A model generated the notes under the pieces. It saw only the letters and a program-made list of their open reading frames with translations. It was not told the origin of the DNA and did not search any database. From the NCBI GenBank assembly GCA_029783825.1, contig JAREIK010001718.1, positions 1,193,898 to 1,257,897 of the forward strand: a DNA stretch of 64,000 nucleotides, written 5' to 3'. The translations under genes were made by a program, and so were the position numbers. This DNA is from Sapria himalayana (lineage: Eukaryota; Streptophyta; Magnoliopsida; Malpighiales; Rafflesiaceae). This document shows, piece after piece, positions 12,198-25,400 of the stretch; within the stretch, counting starts at the first letter, position 1, and every line of letters begins with the position of its first letter.

Positions 12198-12839
12198 GGC
12201 ATGTTCAATGTATCCATATAGGTTATAAAAGTAGGCTAACTAAAAATCAAATAGTATATTAAATGAGGTTATTTATAGGTAAATCCTTAACCCTAATAAT
12301 CAAATGAAAAATTACCTAATAAATGGTGCATAATAAGCTACTCATTAATAACTGAAATATAATAAAATAAAACTATGTTTTTAGTATATATATATATATA
12401 TTCAATTAAGGTTTCAAAAATATTTACTAGAATGTTTGTAGGTTTATTGTATATTTGATTGAGTTCAGATATAATCATTTGGATGTTTATACAAGAATTC
12501 TAAAGCAATTGCTTGTAGTTATTCATTATAAAAGGGTAGTACAAAATTACTTTTTTCTTAATTTTTTTATTAAGTGATGATTGTAAAAGGAAAAACTATT
12601 TTTAATGGCTGTGTGTATTTTATTTTTTGATTGTTTCTAAATATAATTATATGTGTGAACATGAATGAGATTTGTAAAACTTTCTGATACATGATACAGT
12701 CATTGTAAAAAAAAATAGTTAAAAAGCGAGTTTTATTTTCTCTAATTTTTCGGCACCTAATAATCATACCTTCTAAGAAGTAAAAATATTGGGTAAAAAA
12801 CTTGACATGATGCAAACATAATGTTAAATAAATTTTCAG
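12198..12839. other. Intron sequence upstream of the DEG15 exon
   Basis: AT-rich sequence without a recognised element, ending in the acceptor AAATTTTCAG at 12839. A minus-strand frame at 12570-12878 overlaps the exon antisense and is chance. Confidence 0.6.
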
Positions 12840-12965
12840 GCTGAACATGACAACACATTTGCAGAGTCTGAAAAGCATTTGCCTTCGGAAGATTCTGTTT
12901 TGTCAGTTCCTTTAGAAAGACCGACTGCTAGAATTGCTTTTCTTGGATTGTTTTTAAGTTTGAAG
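12840..12965 (+). CDS. DEG15: DEG15 glyoxysomal processing protease, internal exon (first of two in window)
   Basis: This 126-bp exon encodes 42 residues in an uninterrupted frame. It is preceded by AAATTTTCAG and followed by the donor GTACAA. It starts and ends in phase 0. The C-terminal part reads RPTARIAFLGLFLSLK, matching the plant DEG15 segment that in Arabidopsis reads roughly SATRMAILGVPLSL (recalled, not searched), just before the GSPFGILSP motif. DEG15 is a trypsin-like serine protease of the peroxisome matrix that removes PTS2 presequences from imported proteins. The acidic N-terminal part of the exon (AEHDNTFAESEKHLPSEDS) is the poorly conserved linker region. The next exon at 34241 continues the protein in phase. 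The preceding exon was not seen in 1-12839, so it is probably outside the window. Base composition is clearly higher in GC than the surrounding intron. Confidence 0.88.
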
Positions 12966-13328
12966 GTACAAAGTTCTTGCTTTTCTTCTACATTGCATTT
13001 TTTATTTTACACATTATTATGATATTGTGACCTTGTGAAAAATGAAAGTGAAACATGTTATGTTGGATGAAATAAAGGAATGATTATAAGTGGGAAACTA
13101 ACCTGAATCTATAATCCTGTGATTTTTGTTTGGATGGGGTATTTATAGTTGTGGTAGATTGTGGATTTGGGTTTGCATGAGTTATCCCTAAATGGGTTTG
13201 TTAAATTACCGCACAATGCAAATACAAAAAAATAAACACCATTCATTCATGCATAAAAATGATGCAATTGAAGAATATATAAAAACTAAAAAGGAAAAAT
13301 TTATTGAAGTACTTTAGTATAATCCACG

Positions 13329-13499
13329 TGTTGAGATTTATCACTTTTTTATTTTATTTTATTTATGTACTGTTTTTTTTACTTGGATATCTGCACTCGA
13401 CATATGGGCTACCTCAACTCTAATTATATAAATATGACTTGGTTTTACTTTTCATTTATTAATGAAATATTATTTTGTTTTTCAACATGATATCAGAGA
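13329..13499 (+). repeat. 5' LTR and primer binding site of copia-3
   Basis: The LTR carries a TATAAAT-like box near 13427 and ends CAACA at 13487. The next 12 bases, TGATATCAGAGA, match the initiator-Met primer site at 10 of 12 positions. Confidence 0.6.
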
Positions 13500-14379
13500 G
13501 TGTTTTTTTCTAGGATTAGTGTTTCCCAGGAAAATAAGGGTTTGTCGGTGCCCTTTCCGGGTCCTCAAGACCTTAACACTGTCAGCCATTGTACAATGAC
13601 CAGATGGAGGCATCAAAATTGATGCGCACAGAAGCAATATACATGAGGATTTCTTTTCCTCTTGGAAAGACTGTTCTTTGCTTCAATACATAGGGAGACA
13701 TAATGGTACACAGGAAGATGGAATTCTTTAGGAGGTTGTGTATGTTCTCTTTAACAAGACCTTGGCAGGATTTTTCTATGACATTTCTCTGCTTCATTTG
13801 TATCTTTCACAGATAGATGTTGCTGCACAAAACATGATTGTACTTTAGTGGTGATTGTGTTTGCATTGTGCTGATTGGCCTGCATAGTAATTGTGTGTGT
13901 AGTGTGACTTCTATTAGGGTGTGTACTATTTTGATGGATTTAATTGTGCTTAGATTGTTGGGTGTCTAAATTTGTAATGTTCTTTATTTGTATTCATTTA
14001 AAGGGCAATATATTATTTTATGTATATATATTCTTAGTTAGAGGATGCTCATATTATTTTTTTTTTTTTGGAAATTTATCATAGGATATTCTAATTATTT
14101 ACAATTACATCTAAATCTATGTAAAAGTTAATAAAGTTCCAGAATTAATCTTGTATCAATATTTTTTCTAAATTATGTTATATTTTTTATTTATATTTAC
14201 AATTATTTATGATTTTTTTGCTTTATTAAATCATTTAATTTATAAATATATCATATGATTAATATTTTTTTTTAAATCTATCTTTCTCAAGATCCTAACT
14301 TAAAAAACAATAATATTTATGCAAAAATCAAGATAAAAAATTTGAATCAAATAATATTATGAGAATAATGTTATGAGAG

Positions 14380-15000
14380 TTTGCTCATATTTAAAGAGAA
14401 CAATGTTATGAGAGTTTGATTTTGCTTCTAAAGACTGAAGAGTAAGAAATGTCATAAAAAACCATGTAATTTTTGGATAAATAAATTCATGATTTTTGTG
14501 AATATTTTAATTAAGTTAAAAATCTATGTATGCTCAAATTTAAACTTAACAACTTGCCTAACTTGAAAAAGTGTATAAAAATGATAATTTAATTTTTTAA
14601 TATACTCCAATATCAAAATTAATATGGTAAGTAGAACTTGTTCATAATAATTTTCATTTTTCATTAGTCTTTCTTCAACAATCATATAATTAGTAGTATT
14701 ATCAATGATAATTTATATTATATTTTCTTCAACTTTATTAATCACTTCATTGAAGTGTTTTAACATTAATTCATTGGTTTTTATTATATAAGAAGCATTA
14801 ATTAATTTCGTAAATCATCTGTCAGCTAGAATACTCTCTAAATAATTGATAAGACACTTTTCTATCAAAGTAATAACAAAAAAATTAAATTAATGTTTAA
14901 ATGTGTCAGCTAGAATACTAGACAACTTGGATTGGGGCAATTCATATGGTTGGTTTTCCTATCATTGATGTAAAATAATAAAAAAATTAGAAAAAATAAA
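14380..15000 (-). pseudogene. hAT transposase fragment (DUF659 type), heavily decayed
   Basis: On the minus strand, phrases typical of DUF659 hAT transposases can be read: KVEENI then IIIDNTTNYMIVEERLM (normally IITDNATNYKAAG), and near 14400 NHEFIYPKITWFFMTFLTLQ (normally a RPAITRFATxFLTL pattern). It belongs to a different subfamily from hAT-1. Frames are broken repeatedly, and no terminal repeats were found. Confidence 0.45.
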
Positions 15001-16540
15001 AATTCAAGATAGATAATAACACTCTCATTTAAGTTGATGTTTAAATGTGTAGAATATCAAACTTAGAGGAAAGAAATATAAGTTGAGACACATTATAGGA
15101 TTTCATGAAAATATTTACTTGTTGATTTGTTGTATAAACATAGACTACAATAAAGTTTTATTTTGAATTTTTTTATGAGAAAGAAATAATTTATTTGTAT
15201 GTATTTTGTATGTTCGTAAAATATCAAATTAGATATTATATATTTTACAACCATACTATCAAAGTGGAGGGTAGTAGAATCATATAAGATATTCAATATT
15301 CTCAAGATGTAAGATTCAAATTATCTTGCAAATGATCATCATTATCATTTTGAATTATACTCTATATTATATCTCAAAATAATTGATTATTTTTTATTTT
15401 TCTAAGAGATAAGAATGTATCCAAAAAAAAGTAAAAAAAATATATAGTAAACATTCTTTCATTGTAAGTTGGTGCTCAACTTGAATTTGAATATCTGACT
15501 AATTGTAAATATTTGTAATAATTAAAAGATATTTAATAATCTAAAGATTTTTTCATATATTTCAGTATATGAAGAGTTGCGTCTAGTTGTACTTACCATG
15601 AAAAATTTATAAAATGACTATATTATATTGATTGTATAAATTATATTTGGTTTGATAATAATCTTATAATTAATTTTTTCAATGATTCTTCTATATGTAA
15701 TTGAATTAACTTGAAGAGTTATATTAGATAAAAAATTACTACTTAGCTTAATCGGAGTATCCATTAGAGTTCAATACAAAAGTTTCTTCCCATCTAATTT
15801 TTGAATTCTTTATTTGTGAGAAACTATTAGTGTTGTAAACTTTTGTATCGAGTCAATTACTAGAGAAAGTATCTATTTATTTTACACCAAACATATGAGT
15901 AAATATTTTCATAATAAATTTTATTTTAAGATAATTTATCTTTTCATCTAGATTTGTATTTATAGTGAACATTCACTTATAACTAACATCATATCTTCAT
16001 GTAGGCCGAGAGATTAGTTTTTTTGGTCTATTGAAGTTAAAGATATTTTTCTTTTCAAACTTGGCTTGTCGTCAACTTGGATAAAATAATATCTTAGAAG
16101 GACATTTGAATATTCTTGTACTTGTAAAAGAAGTAAAAAAGAGGTCAAAAAAAGGTAAGTATTATAGTACCTATTAAATAGGGTCATGAGTACATTTGGT
16201 TGGTATAATAGTAACAAAATTCTCTATTTCTTGTGGAGTATGAGTGGAAGATCAATATTAAAAGAATTGAATATATGATTATTTGGCTTCTTTAGCATCT
16301 GTCATTCATTTAAAGTTCTGAGTGATCAAGTTTCTATGTTCTTGGCTCATTCTAACTTGAGAATGAAGTAGATTTGAGATGTGATGCTCTTTCTTGATTG
16401 GTAGTAAGGGACTTATGCAGAAGCAAATATTAATTGCCTTAAGAAAAAGTTGTAAGCTATTAGTAAGATGAAAATGAGTGTACTTAATTAAGACTCAACC
16501 TGTAATAAAACGTGATTGACTCTAGGCTAATCTGGCAGAT
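15001..16540. other. AT-rich interior of copia-3, no clear gene
   Basis: Probably decayed copia and hAT sequence. The frames at 15093-15305 and 16014-16217 match nothing recognised. Confidence 0.4.
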
Positions 16541-16940
16541 TGAGCTGTCAAATAGGCCATGTTGGGTCGACTCGCCTCTAAAAGAGAGTAGCTCAACACA
16601 ACTTGTTGGCTCGTTGAATGTCCTAGAAATGCTTGGTCAGGTTTGTCTAGGTCAAAATCCAACATGATTGAGTACTAAACACGAGTCATGCCTGGATAAC
16701 ATGACTCGAATCCAACCTAACCTGGGTTCAATTCACTCTACCTCCTTATTGTCACCCAGACCAAAACTGGCCTGCATGGATTGTTGGTGGGTTGTATTAT
16801 GCTGCATGTTTTATTATATTCCATCTAAACACCTGGCTTGCAATGCTCCATGCCTATTTAAGGTACAGTTCCAACCATGCCAAGCTGGCTTTTGTGGGTT
16901 GGACCTTGGACATCCGTTCCATTGTTTACCTCTTTTGGGA
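16541..16940. mobile_element. GC-rich hAT-end-like segment
   Basis: It begins GAGCTGTCAAATAGGCCATG, resembling the GAGGTGTCAAACGGGCC terminal repeat of other copies here. Composition is markedly richer in GC than the flanks. The opposite terminus is not clear. Frames at 16668-16961 and 16792-17016 follow from the composition and are not genes. Confidence 0.4.
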
Positions 16941-17439
16941 ACACAAAATGATTACTTTTAGATTGCAGCTTTCTATTGTCATATCCATAAGTGGATTGTA
17001 TATTAGCTGGATATAAGTAATGTATTTTTTTATGGTAATATTGATGTTGAAATCTTTATTAGGCAACTCATAGGTTTTACTATTCATGAGAGCACAAACA
17101 TGTAGTATAAATTCTGGAAGGCTTTTATGGCTAGAAATAATTTCCTAGAGCATAATTTAATGTCTTATTTTGTGTTTATCATCTTTGGTCTTAGGAAATA
17201 CATATTTGACTAATTTTATTTTTTTTGTGTTGATATGAAGATTTGTACGTGATGTTAGTTGTGTGAGTCGATAATTTTTTAATTATATGAGATTCTCAAT
17301 TAGATATATTACATATTTATTTCTACTAATCAAGTTTCAAACCAAAAGGCTGAGATGTCTTAGATATTTTTTGACTATAGATATTTGATATTGGGGGGGC
17401 ACAATATCTTTTTCTTAAAGGAATATATTTTGGATATTT

Positions 17440-18103
17440 TTTATGATCTTGATATGATATGATGTGTGCTTGTTGATTTATTACTTGAGCTAGGTCACTT
17501 GTTTTCAAGTTTTGGTTCTCTAGTTGATTTCATAAGATATAAGATGATTATTGAAAAAATAAACTATATGATTGTGATTATACTAGATATTATATACTTT
17601 GTTAGTATAATTAGTTATATGTATAAAATTTTTAGAATTCATAGGTGCATGCAGTTAGCTATAGGACATGAGATGTAATGTAGGGATAAGGGGCGTAACT
17701 AGGTAAAAGCATATTTAGGTCCTAGTTGGGTTCTAGTGATCACAGAGAGAAGATCTGCTATAAGATTTATATATTTTTTGAAGATAATTTTATCTTTTGA
17801 AAAAAAAAAAGAGGTAAACTATTATTTTTTGATCTTGTGTAGAGGAAAAATACATATTAGTTCAAAGACCAATGATATTATAATATGATAATAAGACACT
17901 TATACACATGATGCCAACCTAATATTTTACTAGTGAACGGAATATATTAGAGGTTGATCATTATCTCATCCAAGAGAAAATTCAAAATGATTTGATAGTT
18001 ATTGCTTACATTTCTAACAGTGATAAAATTGTAGATATCACATGTTATTTTTCTTTCTTTAAAGTTTTTTGTTTATGACATGTATGCCGTGTCTTGAAGG
18101 GGA
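17440..18103 (+). pseudogene. copia-3 reverse transcriptase C-end and RNase H (broken)
   Basis: The + strand reads RYKMIIEKINYMIVIILDI, which follows the copia pattern YRRLVGKLNYLTVTRPDI. RCMQLAIGHE follows, then KAYLGPSW near the expected AYTDADWAG, and RRSAIRFIYFLK near RRSTSGYCTFLG. Stops and shifts are frequent. It ends next to the purine tract before the 3' LTR, as expected for a copia pol end. Confidence 0.6.
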
Positions 18104-18263
18104 CGTTGCAGCTTTATTTTTATTTTGCTTTTTTCTTTTTATTTTTTGAAAGTACATGATATATGGGTTGCTTTAACTATATATAATTAGTATTATATTT
18201 TCAAAAAATAAAGATATTCATTAATAACATTTTATTATCATTTTTCCTCTTTTCCATTTCACA
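18104..18263 (+). repeat. 3' LTR-like segment of copia-3
   Basis: It starts CGTTGCAGCTTTATTT after a purine tract, contains ATATGGGTTGCTTTAACT matching the 5' LTR, and ends near ATTTCACA. Confidence 0.45.
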
Positions 18264-18923
18264 TCTTGAAATTCACAATGTCAATTATCCTAATTGATCC
18301 TTGTACAATTAGGTTGAACAGTAAAAAAATATGATGATGTTTCACAAACTGACATATTTCTTATTAAAGTGTGATAGATATGTTTTTTGTATAAATTTGT
18401 AGAATTGCATTAATTAAAAATCAAGATGTTTCAGCTTATAATGCTATAGCATTTTATGTTGCAATATCATAACATTTATTATTTTTCAAGAAAGAGAGAA
18501 TGTAAATGTGTTATGTGAAATTAATTATTTGGTTTGAGTTCATGTAAATAGTGGAGTCTAATTGATTTAGCATTGCCAATCATTTTTTTGTTGTATATAA
18601 ATTAATATGCTTATTTGTAATATATTTTGATTAGTGTTTGTAGTTATTATAAGTATTATAGTGGTACTCTTTTTTCTAATTCTTCGAGAATTATTTTGAG
18701 TTGCTCTTCTGTTATTATTTTATCCTTTTTCTTGTTTGTTTGCTCAAAAAAATATGGTACTGCTATGAAATATGATATTCATAAGATGATTATAACATTA
18801 CTCTGTATTCAATGTGTATACATGACAAAATTTGCAATGATAAATAGTAAAAAAAAAAAGCTTATGTTTATTTTTTTTTTCATTCTAAGAATGCCAATTA
18901 ATTGCTCAGTTATGGTTTATCTA
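18264..18923. other. AT-rich intron DNA, nothing recognised
   Basis: No domain motif or repeat structure is visible. The + frame from 18627 only becomes long because it runs through the microsatellite that follows. Confidence 0.5.

Positions 18924-18985
<62 letters not shown>
18924..18985. repeat. Compound (GT)n(AT)n microsatellite
   Basis: About 8 GT units pass directly into about 22 TA units. Confidence 0.95.
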
Positions 18986-18987
<2 letters not shown>

Positions 18988-20466
18988 CAATTTGCTCATC
19001 ATGCTTTGATCAAGTTATGATTTTTGGAGCTAGCTTCAAAAAAGTTATTAAAGCGAAATAATTAATGAATATACAATTTAAAAAAATAATAAAATATAAT
19101 AAATTATCCTGGTGAGACATCTTGAATTTTTAACAGTAATTATTATTGTGCATAAATTTTTTTGATTCAAAAACTTAGTTTTTTTAATTTATGTGTTTTC
19201 ATATAATCATGAATATGCTTTGAAAAAAAGTTTATTTCATATCTTGAGTGTGAAATAATTTATGAAATATTTAATGACGACATATTATTTCAAAATAAAA
19301 ATAAATATTTGGCTAAAGTATCTAGTACACTTTATTTATGTAAAAGTGTTTTTATATATTTTTGTGATATATGTATTTGTGATTATAAATTATTTGATCA
19401 ATTAAATGTAGTGTTTTGTTTTCTATGATCACATTTTTTTAGGGATTCAATTCGAGGAAAAAATTATATTAGTATCTCATGTAAATTATTTTTGTGCAAT
19501 TACATAAATACGAACACTCCAAATATCATAAGAACTTTGAAGCTGCATATATTTGGGCGAGTATAGTAATAGAATAATAATTACTTACAAAGTCCTAGTA
19601 CATATATTGGTTGAAAATCATGCAATGATGTGAAGATAAATATATTTATCTAAGAGCATTAGGAATATATATCAGGTTCGTGATTCATCATATATAATTT
19701 TTCTAAATGTTTAAAATAAGATTATTGAGATACTAACATCACTGAAGTTGAATGATATTAAAGATATTAATATTCTCTAAAGTCGCAGCCTTATGCAATA
19801 GGTATGATTTGAATTTCAACGTCAATGGCATCAAGGTTTGTTTAATCTAATAATGATTTTATTCAAATGTATGATTTTCAGCATACTAAATGCTCATTCC
19901 TCTTTTGCTGACACTTGTAATCTATATCTCAACGCAATTTGTGGTAGTGGCAAGTGATTGTGAATGAATTAGGATTTTATTCAATGTATGATTTTTTTTT
20001 CTTTCATTTTCTACATAGTATTAGATCAACACCTGAGGGAAAATAGGCCGTAGGGTACCAGTGTGGGCAAGGAAAAAGAGAGGGGCTGCACTGTAATAGC
20101 ACAGTGCATGCATGAGTTCTGGACAAAAGAAAACTCAACGTACACAGTGTGTGACATAGGCATGGTGATGCTCACTGTAGTGATTCATGTGGAGGCGCAA
20201 TGAGAACAATGGAGGTGTGACAAGGTCCATGGTGGAAGAGATAAAGTTTTTCTTGAAAATTCCAAATTTAGGGTGTATGGAATTCCTCGATTTAGGGTTT
20301 CGAGGTATATTTTTAAATTTCACCTTAAGTTGAGATTTGTGGTTCATTTGAGAAGATACAATTAGTTGGGTTTCATTAGCATATTTGAAAACCCAATTTT
20401 CAGTATGGAGAGAGATGGTCACTGCAGAGGTAGGCAGATAAGAGTCCCACTTGAGTGCATATATTG
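18986..20466. other. Intron DNA, no gene recognised; moderately GC-rich from about 20030
   Basis: 19000-20030 is plain AT-rich sequence. 20030-20466 is richer in GC and has a minus-strand frame (20135-20485, beginning MQYPLPTIYALKWDSYL). That frame shows no family motif and ends inside the tandem duplication. It could be untranslated or gag sequence of an unrecognised retroelement. Confidence 0.4.
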
Positions 20467-21016
20467 TAGGAAGAGGGTATTGCATAGATTCAAGAAAGAT
20501 GGGTAGATTGCTTGAATTATCTAAGGGCCCTTACAAAGTTCTTCTACCATAGTGCCGTACATCTCAACCTTCAGTTTTTTTTTTTTTTTTTGCTTTTATA
20601 TTTTGTCCTATTGCTTTGTACTTCTAGGTTATTAACACAAGAGCCATTGCTTTATTATAATTGATCATTTTTTCTTTACTATATTTCTTTCATACTTTCT
20701 AAATGTTATGGTAGCCAATGGTAGATGTGTTAATAATCATGAAGTAGGAAGATGGTATTGCATTGATTCAAGAAAGATGGGTAGATTGCTTGAATTATCT
20801 AAGGGTCCTTACAAAGTTCTTCTACCATAGTGCCGTACATCTCAACCTTCAGTTTTTTTTTTTGCTTTTATGTTTTGTCCTATTGCTCTGTACTTTTAGG
20901 TTATTAACACAAGAGCCATTGCTTTATTATAATTAAACATTTTTTCTTTACTATATTTCTTTCATACTTTCTGAATGTTATGGTAGCCAATGGTAGATGT
21001 GTTAATAATCATGAAG
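20467..21016. repeat. Recent tandem duplication, two copies of about 275 bp
   Basis: Copy 1 is 20467-20744 and copy 2 is 20745-21016. Both begin TAGGAAGA(G/T)GGTATTGCAT and end TTAATAATCATGAAG. They differ by a handful of substitutions and by the length of a poly-T run (about 19 versus 9). The near identity marks this as one of the youngest events in the window. Confidence 0.95.
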
Positions 21017-22425
21017 TATGAAATGCTGGGCTGTACTACAATGCCACCGTGCTATGTCGTGCATGGCATGAGAATGATTACGCTTGGCCTACCACAACTT
21101 GTTCGGCCGACAAAATGATGGGCCATATTGCAGCGTGCCTATTTGTGCTGGCATGAATTGGATCATATATATTTAGCCTTTTATGCTGAAATTTTAAATT
21201 CAAATAAAACATAATTTTTTTTCTAAATTTTAATGTCATTGAATTATTTTATTAAAATATTATAATTAAAGAAATTAGAAAGAAATTCAAAATAAAAAAA
21301 ATAGATATTCTGCATTTATGTCTCATGTTCATGTTTGGCTTAAATAAAATAATAAAAAATTTATTTCATTTCATAAATAAAAGAAAAATATGTATAAACA
21401 CTGAATGATATACATTTATATAATATGATTAAGTCAAATATAACTCATAAGATAATACGTGCAATATAATAATTATGCATAAATCATAATGAAATAAACA
21501 AACTAAAAAAATAAATCATAGCACATAAATTATTACATCGTGATCATATAAGAAAAAATTAAAAATCACATGAATTATTAATCAATGTTTATGGCATGGT
21601 AGTGCGGATGCAAATTTAGATCATTATCACTATGTATGTGTTTGAGTATATTGCTAGTGATGATCTTAATATCTTTGATCTCTATATTTCATGAATCATT
21701 ATACACCATCATCTCTTGTACATTATCTTGAATGTCTAATCTTGAATTTTTTAGTCCTTAATGCAATGAAGTACCTCAATGATATCTGATTATATTCTTG
21801 ATCTTGTACTAAAATAATATTGGCTGTCACAAAAAAAAAGTCTTCGATGCTATGCTGGATACTGAATTAATCAGTAGATCACGTATCATTTTAGACAGCA
21901 TGATATATATGAATTTGTATGATCTCAACCAAAGTAAAATATTTACATTTTTATTATCATTATATGATAGGAAAAAAATAATAATTTTTATCTAAGTATA
22001 GAGATAGCTTGCTCATATTCGATGAACCATCTCGTCATTTGCTCTTAACTAATTAAATGGATATGTCATCATTTTTGAATATGGTGTTCATGTTTATTCT
22101 TGGATCTTAGCCATAACTATCATATTTAGTATCTTAATATGTAAATAAGTTATTTAATTTTTTTTAAATATAACTTTCAGGTTGGTGTTCTTGATTCATA
22201 CACGTAGATATATATCTCAATTTATTTTATACCTTTCATTTTAACATTAGTTTTTATACAAGAAACTAAATAATATAGAGTTAGAATGTAATATTAATAT
22301 TTTAAATACTTAGTTCCCATTTCAATATCTATGACACTAAATATATGATAATTTGTATATTTGTTAAATATGTTATTAATATTGTATATGCATCTTAGTA
22401 TAATACAAGTGATGAGAGTATACAC
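21017..22425 (-). mobile_element. hAT-4: truncated RICESLEEPER-type hAT copy
   Basis: 21017-21180 is GC-rich subterminal-like sequence (CATGGCATGAG, GGGCCATATTGC). 21600-22425 parallels 23165-23890 of hAT-3, for example ATATGATAGG, GATGCTATG, TATTCGATGA and TTAATATTGTATATGCA in the same order. It therefore carries the C-terminal part of the same transposase on the minus strand. The copy stops at 22425, where another hAT end begins, so its 5' part is missing. Confidence 0.55.
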
Positions 22426-22468
22426 TAGAGGTGTCAAATATGCTGTGCCTGACATGATATGACCTAGT
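22426..22468. mobile_element. Isolated 43-bp hAT terminus abutting hAT-3
   Basis: TAGAGGTGTCAAATATGCTG starts at 22426, and a second, better terminus, TAGAGGTGTCAAACGGGC, starts at 22469. The first may be the end of an element into which hAT-3 inserted. No matching target duplications were found. Confidence 0.5.
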
Positions 22469-25400
22469 TAGAGGTGTCAAACGGGCTGGCTCAGCCCGGC
22501 TCATCCCATTTTTGGGTGCCCCAATTGGGCTGTCATGTTATGCATGGCATGACACGATATAATAATTGTGTTGTGCATGACATGACTTCATCACAACCGG
22601 CCCGACATGGCCCATTGGCCCGGTTGTGATGAATTCAGGTTGGGTTGTGTTTGGACAGGCTGGTTCTGGCTTGCTTGGGCCAGGGTTTGGTTGGGGTTTG
22701 GGCCTAGTTTGGGTTGTTTAGAAAATTTTTAATCTAAAATTTAAAATTATTAAAAAATTTAAATATTAATTATTTAATACTTAAATAGTTTATAATTAAT
22801 TATTAAATTAAAATAAATAATTAATTATTTAACTTTTAATTTATTATATTAAATAAAATTTAAAGTATAGTATAAAAATATAAAATTTAAAAGCTAATAG
22901 AGATTGAATTAATAAAACAAAAGCATTAATACAAATCAATGCAAATCATAAAAAATATAAATGAAAATTCAAGCCTTAAAATAAAATGATAAAAAAAAAT
23001 AAACAAAGATAATGTCAATCTAAAAAAAATAAATATAAATGATAAATATTGTCAGTATTACAACATATAATCAATGATGATATTAGTATCAGTGTATCAA
23101 TCATCATCAGTCATCAATTATTATCAATATTTCACGGATCATTATTAGCAATCAATTACACCGTTTTTGTTATAGTCCCAACACAATCTTGGATGCTCAA
23201 AATCGAATATTTCTAATCCTTTATGAATACTAATGTCTTAATAATATTTGACCATAATCTGGATTTCCTATCTGAAATAATATTTATTGTAATAGAAAAA
23301 ACAAACTTCGATGCTATGTTTGACTTCGGAGGAGTTAGTAAATTCCATGCTATTTAAGATAGCACAGGATAGGTGGACTTATATGATTTTCATTTCTATA
23401 AAATATCAAGATTCTTATTATCAGAATATGATAGGATTGAGTAGTAATCGATATCTAAGTATCGAGACAGTTTACTCTTATTCGATGATCCATACCATTG
23501 TTTTTTCATCATTACCTGAATGAAAAAGTTATTATTTTTAAATATGATATTTATGTTCATACTTGGAGCATCACTATTACTACTACTATCACTATACTTA
23601 GTATTATAATATGTAAAGAATTTAGTCAATTTCTCATGAATGAACTCTTTAGGTTAGTTTTCATGGTTCATGCATGATTTGTATGTCAAAACGTTCTCTA
23701 TTTCTTTCACCTTAATCCTAAGGTCTATGCAGGCAGCCAGACAATAAAGAGATTGAATAGTAGACTAGTATTTTAAGTATTTAGTTTCTATCTCTACAAC
23801 CATATCACTAAATGTCGGGTCATTTCTAAATTTCTTAAACATGCTACTAATATTGTATATGCACTTAATTATAATATAAGTCGTGAGAGTATAAAATGAT
23901 GAACACATGTTTGTTGTTTCATAATAAATATGCAGAAACTTCATAAATAAAATTTTTGTAGTCTATTTAGTGTAATTAATATTAAGTTCGTCATTCTTAC
24001 TATTGACGTAGTTGAATATCACGTGTTTGTATCTAATACATGACTTCAACATAAAGTATGTATATTTCTAATGGTGTCTTATATTTAATTGTAATTTTTT
24101 CTATGAACTTACAGACAAACATAGACTACCAAATTCTTATTATTTATGAGGTATATGAAGAGATTTTAGTGAGATACATATGTTTTTCAAAGTAATAAAA
24201 ATAATCTTCATCCCTACTTGTATTATGAGGTTAATGACGTTACACATATATTTAACATGAAAAATCTTTTCTAATTATTCATTTCTAATAGTCTTAACAA
24301 ATATGTTAATGATTATTCTATTTTTAGATACATTATCGAATATGATATAATATTTATATTTTTTAATTTTTTATTCTTTAAAAATTTTTATCATTCATAA
24401 ATGACTGTGCTATCATGTAGATAGAGAATCTCTGAGAATTTTAATTTTTTTTATTTAGTATAATTTTAGAATTTGTATAGTGGGCAATGAGGCATGCATA
24501 AAATGCATCATCGTGACTAGTTCAGATATCGAATGTTACATATACCACTCCTCTATAATCATTAAATATATTAATTATAATTTTTTTTCTAACTTATAAT
24601 TTTTTAGTATGTCGTTACTAGATGTGGACTTAGGAATTTTACGATATGTAGGCTGAAAAAAAGACTGCATAATACTATCTTTTGATCCTTCAAAAATTTT
24701 ATTGGAAGACTCATTGTGGTAATCAGTTTAGTCATACATTTCCTCCCTAACTCATTATAATATATAAAAGGGGTCAACATTGAGGTTGAACTAGATATAG
24801 TCTCAAAGAATCAATTACTGAGTTTGGTTTGTCTATGATCTAATACACAATATTTTTTAGTGTATAGTTTGGCATGCCTCTTAATGTGCCTAGTCCCACA
24901 CGAACTCTTATAGTTTAAATTTTTTTTATAATATTTGTACTGTGCTGATTCTTTTTTGGCATTCTTAATATTTTTTTATTGTATTATATAAAATTGAGTC
25001 TAAATTATTGATATTCTTCTAATTTTTTATTTTTTAGATGTTTGGGTCGAAGCAAGCAGAGAAACTAAAGTTTCTGTGGTATCGAATATTTTCTTAGGGT
25101 TTATGTTATTTATATTATAACATTTTCATCTACGTAATTAAAATTATTATTTTCCATTTATTTATTTATTTATTTTTAATTATATTGTATATAATGTTTT
25201 TAAATTAATATATTAATTAAAATTAATTAAAATAAAATTTAAAAATAAAACCTAACAACTAATTAATAAAAAAATACATATAAATCATAATGCATAAAAT
25301 AACTTTGTCTTTTTGATGTTTGTATCGCATGCACATCACGATCAACACCCGAGTCCCGAAAGCCGATAGCAAGAGAAAAAAAATGAGAGTCGAGAGAGTT

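Larger units (their letters stand above)
13329..18263 (+). mobile_element. Decayed + strand copia (copia-3) with short LTRs
   Basis: The proposed 5' LTR is 13329-13487 (TGTTGAG...TTTTCAACA), directly followed by the primer site TGATATCAGAGA at 13488-13499. A purine-rich tract, GAAGGGGAC, lies at about 18096-18104, before a 3' LTR-like segment of about 160 bp. The two LTRs share TATGGGYTRCYTYAACT and an AT-rich tail. Length of about 4.9 kb fits copia. Only the reverse transcriptase/RNase H end is still readable. The interior also holds hAT debris (14380-15000) and a GC-rich segment (16541-16940). The outer limits have no matching target duplication, so they are approximate. Confidence 0.55.

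Noticed and set aside
18627..19061. 144-codon + frame with Cys-rich and Ile-Tyr repeat segments
   Set aside because: Its length depends on a (GT)n(AT)n microsatellite read as Val-Cys and Ile-Tyr; no family motif.
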